Assembly (NCBI GenBank): GCA_964417925.1
Contig: CAYQJV010000003.1
Coordinates: forward strand, 17,205 to 81,204
Length of the DNA stretch: 64,000 nt
Direction of reading: 5' to 3'
Source of the DNA: CAYQJV01 sp964417925
GTDB lineage: Bacteria > Hydrothermota > Tepidihabitantia > B3-TA06 > CAYQJV01
How positions within the stretch are numbered: position 1 is the first letter of the stretch; each line of letters opens with the position of its first letter. Below, piece by piece: positions 1 to 6,846 of the stretch. The position numbers and the translations under genes are program-made. A model generated the notes under the pieces. The model searched no databases. It saw nothing but the letters and a program-made list of their open reading frames with translations, and was not told the origin of the DNA.

Positions 1-315
1 ATAAATGTGGTATATCACGATGTAAATTACCCTTCCTATTTACTGCTTCCTGTAACCAATAGAGAGTTAGAAGGTGTTGAAGAGGTTGTGCTTTCCTCAA
101 CACAGGTTTTTTCAAAAAAAGGATTTATTTATAATCCTTTTTTAAAGAATGTGGATACAAAAATATACTCAGTTGGAGGAAGAAGAATAATGGAGAAGAG
201 GCTTAAACCAGGGGATAAAATGAGTTTAAAAAACCTACCTGTTGGAATCTACATTGCCCTGTTTGTAAGCGAAGGAAAAGTTTTAAAGAAAGAAAAAATA
301 ATAAAGGTGGAATGA
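1..315 (+). CDS. C-terminal fragment of a secreted protein with a T9SS type A sorting domain
   Basis: The reading frame is open from base 1, so this is the 3' end of a longer gene cut by the window edge. The last ~60 residues read YNPFLKN, then a strand with IYSVGGRRI, then SLKNLPVGIYIALF and a final KKEKIIKVE. This is the usual form of the type A C-terminal domain that sends proteins through the type IX secretion system and is then removed. The stop TGA overlaps the purB ATG (ATGA). The cargo domain is outside the window. Confidence in the sorting-domain call is good because SprA and PorX homologues occur in the same window. Confidence 0.72.
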   Translation: MNVVYHDVNYPSYLLLPVTNRELEGVEEVVLSSTQVFSKKGFIYNPFLKNVDTKIYSVGGRRIMEKRLKPGDKMSLKNLPVGIYIALFVSEGKVLKKEKIIKVE

Positions 316-1592
316 TAAAGAGATACACAACTCCTGAAATGGAGAAAATATTTTCTGAGGAAAATAAATACATGAAATGGCTTCTGGTTGAAAAGGAAGT
401 GGCAAGGGCACAGGAACAGGAAAAGATAATTCCTGAAGGGCTCTACAAATGTTTGGAAAAGGTAAAATCTGTTTCAGTGGATAGGGTAAAATTTTACGAA
501 GAAAGAACAAACCATGAGATGACAGCATTTCTTGAAGCAGTATGGGAAAAAGTTCCTTGTGCAAAAAAATACCTACATTTTGGATTAACATCACAGGATG
601 TAATGGATACTGCAAATGTCCTTATTGTAAGAGAAGCGGGAAAGGTGATTAAAAAAGTACTGAATAAACTTCTTGAAAAACTAAAAATGCTTTCTCTCCA
701 ATATAGAAATGTGGTATGCATTGGGAGAACTCATGGAAGGGCAGCAGAGCCTTACTCTCTTGGAGTCAGATTTCTATCATGGTTTTTGGAAGGTGAAAGA
801 GTACAGAAAAGAATAGACAAGGCTTTAAAGAATTTTTCCTATGCAAAAATTAGAGGAGTTGTGGGTACTTATTCATTGATTCCTCCATCGGTTGAGGAAA
901 AAGTATTAAAAAAACTTGGATTAAAAAGAGAGCCTGTTTCTACTCAGGTGATTCCAAGAGACAGATATATAGATCTGCTTCACTCAGTGGCAATGGCAGG
1001 AGTATGGCTTGAAAGAATTGCAGTGAACATAAGATTATCCCAAATTGAGGAGGTTGATGAACTTCATGAGCCTTTTAAAGAAGGTCAAACTGGTTCTTCT
1101 GCAATGCCCCATAAAAAGAACCCTGTAATATGCGAGAGAATATCTGGTCTTGCAAGGGTATTGAGAGGATATCTTTTAGCATGTTATGAAAACAATGCCC
1201 TATGGTTTGAAAGGGATATATCCCATTCATCAGTTGAAAGAATAGTGATAAAAGATTCCTTTACCCTTCTTCACTACATGCTAAGGAAAATGGAGAAGAT
1301 AATAGAGGGATTGAAGGTGAATAAAGATAAGATAGATGAAAATCTTAAAAAAGCAGGGGATAAGATATTTTCTCAACTTCTTTTGTCAAAGCTGATACAG
1401 AAAGGGATGGATAGGGAAACAGCCTACAGGATTGTTCAGCAGAACTCTTTCTATCCTGATTTTAAAATAAGAGTCCAGAAAGATAGGGAAATAAGAAAAT
1501 ACCTTAAAAAAGATGAGATAAAAGAGATCTTTTCTTTAGAGAGGTTTTTGAAACATATTGATTATATCTACAAAAAAGCGGGGGTAGTATGA
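312..1592 (+). CDS. purB: Adenylosuccinate lyase
   Basis: 426 aa, normal for PurB. It cleaves SAICAR to AICAR and adenylosuccinate to AMP in purine synthesis. Seen: GLTSQDVMDTAN near residue 95, GRTHGRAAEP near 140, and the fumarase/aspartase-superfamily signature GSSAMPHKKNP near residue 260, which holds the flexible catalytic loop. The start ATG overlaps the previous stop (ATGA), and its own stop overlaps the purC start (ATGA), so it is translationally coupled to purC. Function is clear from the signature and the purC neighbour. Confidence 0.97.
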   Translation: MIKRYTTPEMEKIFSEENKYMKWLLVEKEVARAQEQEKIIPEGLYKCLEKVKSVSVDRVKFYEERTNHEMTAFLEAVWEKVPCAKKYLHFGLTSQDVMDTANVLIVREAGKVIKKVLNKLLEKLKMLSLQYRNVVCIGRTHGRAAEPYSLGVRFLSWFLEGERVQKRIDKALKNFSYAKIRGVVGTYSLIPPSVEEKVLKKLGLKREPVSTQVIPRDRYIDLLHSVAMAGVWLERIAVNIRLSQIEEVDELHEPFKEGQTGSSAMPHKKNPVICERISGLARVLRGYLLACYENNALWFERDISHSSVERIVIKDSFTLLHYMLRKMEKIIEGLKVNKDKIDENLKKAGDKIFSQLLLSKLIQKGMDRETAYRIVQQNSFYPDFKIRVQKDREIRKYLKKDEIKEIFSLERFLKHIDYIYKKAGVV

Positions 1593-2287
1593 AAAAACAG
1601 CTTCTCTACGAAGGAAAAGCAAAGAGGATTTACAGTACAGAGGAAGATGACCTTATCATCCAAGAGTTTAAAAACTCACTGACTGCCTTTAATGGGAAGA
1701 AAAAGGCAGAGATAGAAGAAAAAGGAGCGATAAACTGTGAGATATCTTCAAGACTTTTTTCTTATCTTGAAAAAAAAGGAATAAAAACTCACTTTGTAAA
1801 AAAACTCTCTCCAACTGAAATGCTTGTAAAAAAACTACGTATGATTCCCTTAGAGGTTGTGGTGAGAAACCTTGTTACAGGTTCTTTGAAAAAAAGAACG
1901 GGTATGAAGGAGGGAGAGGAGCTTTCCAAACCTGTAATTGAGTTTTATCTAAAAAACGATGAACTTGGTGATCCGATGTTGAACAAATACCATATACTTA
2001 CAATGAACATCCTTGGTGAAGAAAGGATAGAGGAAATCGTTACAAGAAGTTTTATAATAAATGAATATTTGAAAGAGTTTCTTTTTAAAAGAAATATACT
2101 GCTTGTTGATTTTAAACTTGAATATGGGTTTTATAATGATGAACTCATGGTTGGGGATGAAATATCCCCTGATACCTGTAGATTTTGGGACAAGGATACA
2201 AAAGAAAGTTTGGATAAAGATGTTTTTAGATTTGATAAAGGAGATGTGCTAACTGCCTATAGGAAGGTTTTGGAAAGAATAACTTAA
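1589..2287 (+). CDS. purC: Phosphoribosylaminoimidazole-succinocarboxamide synthase (SAICAR synthetase)
   Basis: 232 aa, the compact bacterial form. It condenses CAIR with aspartate using ATP, the step just before PurB, its upstream neighbour. Seen: LLYEGKAKRIY at the N-terminus (ATP-binding beta strand), SLTAFNGKKKAEIEEKGAIN, EVVVRNLVTGSLKKR, and LVDFKLEYG...GDEISPDTCRFWD near the C-terminus (SAICAR signature). The start sits behind GGGGGTAG at the end of purB. The stop codon is immediately followed by the rtcA ATG. Confidence 0.97.
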   Translation: MKKQLLYEGKAKRIYSTEEDDLIIQEFKNSLTAFNGKKKAEIEEKGAINCEISSRLFSYLEKKGIKTHFVKKLSPTEMLVKKLRMIPLEVVVRNLVTGSLKKRTGMKEGEELSKPVIEFYLKNDELGDPMLNKYHILTMNILGEERIEEIVTRSFIINEYLKEFLFKRNILLVDFKLEYGFYNDELMVGDEISPDTCRFWDKDTKESLDKDVFRFDKGDVLTAYRKVLERIT

Positions 2288-3316
2288 ATGGTAGAAATAG
2301 ATGGTTCTTATGGAGAAGGAGGAGGACAGATCCTACGCACTTCCCTTGCTCTTTCTGCAATTACTGGTAAGGGTTTCAGAATATACAATATAAGAAAAAA
2401 AAGGAAAATCCCAGGACTGCTTCCCCAACATCTTACAGCAGTAAATGCAGCAAAAAAGATGACAGATGCAGAAACAAAAGGAGCAGAACTTTACTCTTCC
2501 GAACTCATGTTTGCCCCCAAGGGAATCAAAGGAGGTGTTTTTGAATTTGATGTAGCAGAAGAACGAAGAAGTGCAGGTTCTGTGACCCTGGTGTATCAAA
2601 CGGTTTTCCCAATAGCATTGTTTGCAGATAAAAGATGTAGAATAGTGGTGAAAGGTGGAACCCATGTTCCAATGAGTCCATTGTATGAATATTTTGATGA
2701 AGTTTTCCTTGAACTCCTTAAAAGGCTTTTTTCGGTAAATGTAAAGAGAAGGCTCATAAGGCATGGTTTTTATCCAAAAGGAGGGGGGAAGGTTGAAATT
2801 GAAGTAGAGCCTATTAAAAAGTTTAAACTCATAGATGAAGATTTTACAAAGAGAAGGTCCCTAAAGAGCAAAAGAATAAAGATATGCATATCCTCTTTAC
2901 CAGATCATGTGAAGGAGAGAGAAAAAAGAGTTTTAAAGAGTTGTATTCCAGAGCCAATAGAAATTGAAGAAATAAAACTTAATCTTGATCCTGGTAATTA
3001 TATTTTTTTAAAACTTGAATTTGAAAATACTATAGCAGGATTTTCTTCGCTGGGGATGAAGGGAAAACCGGCAGAGAAGGTTGCAGAGGAGGTATGTAAG
3101 GCTTATAAAAGTTATATAAGTAAAGATGTCTTGTTTGATTCTCATCTTGCAGATCAGATTCTACTGTTTTTTTCTCTTTCTCAAAAAGATACAGTTTTTA
3201 CAATTCAAGAACCTACCAAACACCTTTTAACAAATGCCTGGGTAATAGAGAAGTTTCTTAATGTTAAGATAAAAATAGAAAAGGATAGAGTATCTATTTA
3301 TCATGGAAAAGAATAG
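2288..3316 (+). CDS. rtcA: RNA 3'-terminal phosphate cyclase
   Basis: 342 aa, full family length. It converts RNA 3'-phosphate to a 2',3'-cyclic phosphate through an enzyme-AMP intermediate. Seen: IDGSYGEGGGQILRTSLALS at the N-terminus, HGFYPKGGGKVEIEV near residue 160, DSHLADQ near 280 and the expected nucleotidyl-accepting His at about residue 311 in EPTKHLLTNAW. It starts on the base after the purC stop, so it is in the purBC operon. No RtcB ligase or RtcR regulator is visible nearby, so the RNA repair context is not explained by the neighbours. Confidence 0.93.
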   Translation: MVEIDGSYGEGGGQILRTSLALSAITGKGFRIYNIRKKRKIPGLLPQHLTAVNAAKKMTDAETKGAELYSSELMFAPKGIKGGVFEFDVAEERRSAGSVTLVYQTVFPIALFADKRCRIVVKGGTHVPMSPLYEYFDEVFLELLKRLFSVNVKRRLIRHGFYPKGGGKVEIEVEPIKKFKLIDEDFTKRRSLKSKRIKICISSLPDHVKEREKRVLKSCIPEPIEIEEIKLNLDPGNYIFLKLEFENTIAGFSSLGMKGKPAEKVAEEVCKAYKSYISKDVLFDSHLADQILLFFSLSQKDTVFTIQEPTKHLLTNAWVIEKFLNVKIKIEKDRVSIYHGKE

Positions 3317-3974
3317 AAACTACGAAATGCTTAAAAAAATTGCATTGGAAGGTGGGGCATGTTGTTTTAGGGTGGCAGATATAAGAAGAATAAAGTACAA
3401 CTACCTCCTACCAAAGGAAGCTGTAGAACAGCTTGACTATGGTATATCAATAGCTGTAAGGCTGTCCAGTTCTGTGCTTTCTACCATTGTAAATCATCCT
3501 ACAAAGATATACTTCCATCACTACAGGACTGTGAACTATGCCTTGGACCAGATTGCATTAAAGATAACCGACAAAATACAGAGATTGGGATATAAAGCTC
3601 TTCCAGTACCTGCTTCTCAAACCATAGACTGGGAGAACCAGAAAGCAGATTTTTCCCATAAAAAGGTAGCGGTTCTTGCAGGGATAGGATGGCTTGGGAG
3701 AAACAACCTTGTGGTACATCCAAAGTATGGAGCTCAAATAAGACTTGTGACAGTGCTTACTGATATGCCTTTAAAGGTAGATTCACCTTTAAACATGAAC
3801 TGCAGAAACTGTAGAAAATGTATTCAGGTATGTCCTGTTGGAGCAATTCATGAAACTCCCCAACAGTTTGAGCATCAAACTTGTTATGAGGCTCTCAAAA
3901 ATTTTGTAAAAAAAGGTTATACTGGGCAATACATATGTGGAATATGTGTGAGGGTATGTGACGGAAAGATTTAA
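3303..3974 (+). CDS. QueG-like iron-sulfur protein (epoxyqueuosine reductase family relative)
   Basis: 223 aa, clearly shorter than true QueG (about 300-380 aa). The N-terminal two thirds (GISIAVRLSS..., GWLGRNNLVVHPKYGAQIRLVTVLTD) resemble the cobalamin-binding QueG core. A ferredoxin-type CRNCRKCIQVCP motif follows near residue 165, then a second Cys group (C near 195 and CGICVRVC near 212). This predicts two [4Fe-4S] clusters. The start ATG overlaps rtcA by 14 nt. It lacks the C-terminal HEAT region of QueG, so another reductive role is possible. It ends 2 nt before the stop of the opposing gene. Confidence 0.7.
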   Translation: MEKNRNYEMLKKIALEGGACCFRVADIRRIKYNYLLPKEAVEQLDYGISIAVRLSSSVLSTIVNHPTKIYFHHYRTVNYALDQIALKITDKIQRLGYKALPVPASQTIDWENQKADFSHKKVAVLAGIGWLGRNNLVVHPKYGAQIRLVTVLTDMPLKVDSPLNMNCRNCRKCIQVCPVGAIHETPQQFEHQTCYEALKNFVKKGYTGQYICGICVRVCDGKI

Positions 3975-3976
3975 GC

Positions 3977-4687
3977 TTATTTCTTTACATACTTTCCACC
4001 ATTTTCCTGAGCAAGGGTGGAAAGGAGATATTCATCTTGATCAGGCCCAAGTCCAATTGTATGTAAAACAACCTTTTTATCCTTGTTCCATTCTCTAACA
4101 GCCTCTATTATCCCTTGAGCATCTGTTACTGCTCCTTTATTTGCACCACCATCAGAGAGAAAGATGATAGCCTCTGGTTGATAGTTAAATGCTTCCTTTA
4201 GCGCATCGTATATGTTTGTTCCTTCCCATATTGCCTTAATTCCATTCACATATAGAACTGCCTGATTTCTATTTGAAGAATTTGCCTCAATCAAACTTCC
4301 TTTCCATTTCTTGACATCTCCACTAAATGTAAGGATGTCAAACTTAACTCCGTCTTTCAAACCTTTAATTGCAGGTATTAACTGCCTTTTTGCCTCACCC
4401 AGTTTGGTTGCCTCTTGAGCAACCCTTTCTGAAAGTGTTTCTGCAATCTTTCCTGCTATACCTCCTCCTACTTTCTTTTCTATCAATTCTGCTGTTTTTT
4501 CTATTGCCTTTCCCTTGAGTTGTTCAGGAATGCTTCCTTCATCTTTGCCTTCCATACTTCCTGAGATATCAAGGACAAAAACCACACTTTTGTAAGGGGA
4601 GAGGTCTATTGAATAAAACTCCTCTGAGGTTTTTAAAAAATAGCAGGATACCAATGTAATAAATGCTGTTATTATTATTTTTCTCAC
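3977..4687 (-). CDS. von Willebrand factor A domain protein, exported
   Basis: 236 aa with a hydrophobic N-terminus (residues 3-20) that may be a signal peptide. The vWA fold starts near residue 33 with VVFVLDISGSMEG, the DxSxS metal-ion-dependent adhesion (MIDAS) motif. The rest of the site is seen as a Thr in EGTNIYDAL and an Asp in FLSDGGANKG. Residues 55-120 form a charged insert. It starts at GTG behind AAAGGAGGT and has its own promoter. The binding partner is unknown. It stands alone between a purine operon and a tRNA, so context gives no function. Confidence 0.8.
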   Translation of the reverse strand: MRKIIITAFITLVSCYFLKTSEEFYSIDLSPYKSVVFVLDISGSMEGKDEGSIPEQLKGKAIEKTAELIEKKVGGGIAGKIAETLSERVAQEATKLGEAKRQLIPAIKGLKDGVKFDILTFSGDVKKWKGSLIEANSSNRNQAVLYVNGIKAIWEGTNIYDALKEAFNYQPEAIIFLSDGGANKGAVTDAQGIIEAVREWNKDKKVVLHTIGLGPDQDEYLLSTLAQENGGKYVKK

Positions 4688-4707
4688 GTTACCTCCTTTC
4701 TTTTTTA

Positions 4708-4735
4708 ATTTTATTTAACAAAAATAAAAAGTCAA
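4708..4735 (-). promoter_or_regulatory. Promoter of the vWA gene
   Basis: Minus strand TTGACT (4735-4730), 16 nt, TAAAAT (4713-4708). The -10 box ends 20 nt before the GTG start, leaving room for the AAAGGAGGT Shine-Dalgarno sequence at 4699-4691. Confidence 0.6.
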
Positions 4736-4761
4736 AGTTAAGAAGAAGGTATGAAATTTTC

Positions 4762-4789
4762 TTGACAAATTAAAGTTTTTGATTAAATT
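4762..4789 (+). promoter_or_regulatory. Promoter of tRNA-Val
   Basis: TTGACA (4762-4767), 16 nt, then a weak -10 TAAATT (4784-4789). The predicted start site is about 9 nt before the mature tRNA. The -10 matches only 4 of 6 bases, but the -35 and the spacing agree with the other promoters in this window. Confidence 0.5.
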
Positions 4790-4804
4790 TTATAAATGCA
4801 AAAC

Positions 4805-4880
<76 letters not shown>

Positions 4881-4908
4881 TTTTGTTTTATTTTTTTAAT
4901 TCACCCCC

Positions 4909-5625
4909 ATGGAGACGCAATTGCATAATATTAAAGAACTTTTAAGAAATTTACAGGATGTTGATGAGGAAATAGTACGAATAGAAAATGATTTAATAGA
5001 GATTCCTGAGAAAATAAAAAAGTTAGAAGAAAAAATAAAAGATGAAAATCAAAATCTTCAACAGGCAGAGGAGGGAATTAAAGATCTTAAAAAGAACGAG
5101 AAATTGAAAGAACTTTCTTTGCAAGAAACAGAGGAAAAAATTGCAAAACTATCTACTCAGCTTTATTCTGCAAAGACCAATGAAGAGTACAAGGCATTTT
5201 TACGAGAGATAGAATTTGCAAAACAGGAAAAGAGGAAAATAGAGGATGAGATACTGGAATTAATGGAGGAGATAGAAGAAAAAGAAAAGAAACTTCCGGA
5301 AGTAAAGAAAAAAATTGAGGAAAATATTAAAAAATTGAAAGATGAGAAGGAAAAAGAAAACAAAAGAATAAAGGAGTTAGAAGGAAAGATAAAAGAACTT
5401 ACTGAAACACGTGGAAGAATTTTAAAAGAAATTCCAGAACAATATGTAAAAATATATGAGAAGATAAGAAAAAATAAAGAGGGTATAGCAGTTGCAAGGG
5501 TAACAGAGGATAACAGGTGTTCAGTATGTCTTAATCCTGTGCCCTTGCAAAAGGTAATAGAGATAAAGAATCAACAGAACAAACTTTTCTTCTGTGAATA
5601 CTGCGGAAGAATCCTTATTGACTGA
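4909..5625 (+). CDS. C4-type zinc-ribbon coiled-coil protein (COG1579 family)
   Basis: 238 aa. Residues 1-185 are almost entirely charged heptad-rich helix (long antiparallel coiled coil). Residues ~197-232 form a zinc ribbon with CSVC and CEYC pairs, separated by PVPLQKVIEIKNQ. This is the layout of the COG1579/DUF164 family, whose members are thought to bind nucleic acids; the exact role is unknown. There is no Shine-Dalgarno sequence before the ATG and no promoter in the 28 nt after the tRNA, so it may be cotranscribed with tRNA-Val. It overlaps the RNase H gene. Confidence 0.88.
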   Translation: METQLHNIKELLRNLQDVDEEIVRIENDLIEIPEKIKKLEEKIKDENQNLQQAEEGIKDLKKNEKLKELSLQETEEKIAKLSTQLYSAKTNEEYKAFLREIEFAKQEKRKIEDEILELMEEIEEKEKKLPEVKKKIEENIKKLKDEKEKENKRIKELEGKIKELTETRGRILKEIPEQYVKIYEKIRKNKEGIAVARVTEDNRCSVCLNPVPLQKVIEIKNQQNKLFFCEYCGRILID

Positions 5626-6010
5626 TACCTACGCAATGATAGATGGTGCGAGTGCAGGTAATCCTGGGAAAGCGGGAATAGGAGGTTTTATAATGCAGAA
5701 ATGCGTGGTGATTGATCTATGGAGTATTAAAATAGGTATTGCAACCAACAATGTTGCAGAATACAGGGCTCTGTATGAATGTCTTTTAAGGGCAAGAAAG
5801 CATGGGATAAAATCTCTTAAGATATTCACAGATAGTGAGCTTTTGGTAAAACAGGTAACTGGAGAATACCGAATAAAAGATGAAAAACTTAAAAAAATAT
5901 ATAAAAAGATTGAAGTTCTTAAAAGAGAGATTAATTTTACAATTATCTCTATAAAAAGGGAGGAAAATAGAATAGCAGATAAATTAGCAAGGCTTGCCAT
6001 AAAAGAATAA
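5618..6010 (+). CDS. rnhA: Ribonuclease HI family protein
   Basis: 130 aa. It hydrolyses RNA in RNA-DNA hybrids. Seen: first catalytic Asp in MIDGASAGNPGKAGIGG, Glu in NNVAEYRAL, Asp in FTDSELLVKQ, and the last acidic/Asn site in REENRIADKLA. I place the start at TTG 5618 because GGAAGA lies 7 nt upstream and the resulting TDTYAMIDG gives a complete first beta strand. An ATG at 5594 lacks an upstream ribosome site, and the ATG at 5636 would cut into the strand. It overlaps the zinc-ribbon gene by 8 nt and the next gene by one base. Confidence 0.9.
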   Translation: MTDTYAMIDGASAGNPGKAGIGGFIMQKCVVIDLWSIKIGIATNNVAEYRALYECLLRARKHGIKSLKIFTDSELLVKQVTGEYRIKDEKLKKIYKKIEVLKREINFTIISIKREENRIADKLARLAIKE

Positions 6011-6846
6011 TGTATAAATTTATTCCCCTTTTTGCTCTTTTATCAAGAATTTTAAGAAGAAAAGTAGGAGATTTTATTGTAAAGGCAATAGGAGTTATAG
6101 CTTGGCTTTTTTGTCCGAGAATGCGCAATGTAGTGATAAAAAATCTATCCTATATAACAGATAAAGAGGTCAAAAAGAAGTCCTTTAAAGTTATCATAAA
6201 CTATTTTACTGTGTTAAAAGATTTTTTTGATGTATGGTGGAGAAAACCAGAGGATATAATAAAGGATGTAGAAACACATGGAGAGGAAAACCTGTGGAGA
6301 GCTGTTAAAGAGAACAATGGAGCAGTAATAGTTACCTATCATATGGGGAATTACGAACTTTCTGCAATATACCTTACTTTGAGAGGTTTTCCTATAACCT
6401 CAGTTGTGGAGAAAGTTTCTTCTCCTGTTCATTATACGATGTACAATAAACTAAGAACAAAGTTTGGTACAGAGCTTATAAGTACCGCTGAAACTGCAAG
6501 GATAGTGAATGCTGTGAAAAGGAAAAGAGTTCTTGCCCTAATCGCAGATAGAGATATAACAGGAACAGGGATTGTGGTAAACTTTTTTAAGGGAAAGAGA
6601 AAATTTCCTATCGGACCTGCATATCTTTCATTAAGATTCAACATTCCTGTAATCACAGGATACTTTGTATTGGGAGGTAAAAAAAGATACATAGGATTCA
6701 TAGACAAAAAAATTGAGTTTAAGCCCTCTGGAAATTTTAAAAAGGATGTAAAAAGATTGACTTTACTCATTGAGAAAAAAATGAACGGTTATCTTGAAAA
6801 GTTCCCTGAGCAGTGGTTTGTTTTTCAGGATGAATGGATGAACTGA
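6010..6846 (+). CDS. LpxL/HtrB-like lysophospholipid acyltransferase
   Basis: 278 aa, near the usual ~290-310. This family transfers acyl chains to lipid A precursors or to phosphatidylinositol mannosides at the inner membrane. Seen: catalytic HX4E motif as YHMGNYE near residue 113, DRDITGTG and FFKGKRKFPIGPAYLSLRFNIPV (substrate pocket) near 180-205, and PEQWFVFQDEW at the C-terminus, matching the family's PEQWxWxHxRW ending. The N-terminus is hydrophobic. With the LptE-like gene elsewhere in the window it argues for an LPS-like outer leaflet. The exact acceptor cannot be read from sequence. Confidence 0.85.
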   Translation: MYKFIPLFALLSRILRRKVGDFIVKAIGVIAWLFCPRMRNVVIKNLSYITDKEVKKKSFKVIINYFTVLKDFFDVWWRKPEDIIKDVETHGEENLWRAVKENNGAVIVTYHMGNYELSAIYLTLRGFPITSVVEKVSSPVHYTMYNKLRTKFGTELISTAETARIVNAVKRKRVLALIADRDITGTGIVVNFFKGKRKFPIGPAYLSLRFNIPVITGYFVLGGKKRYIGFIDKKIEFKPSGNFKKDVKRLTLLIEKKMNGYLEKFPEQWFVFQDEWMN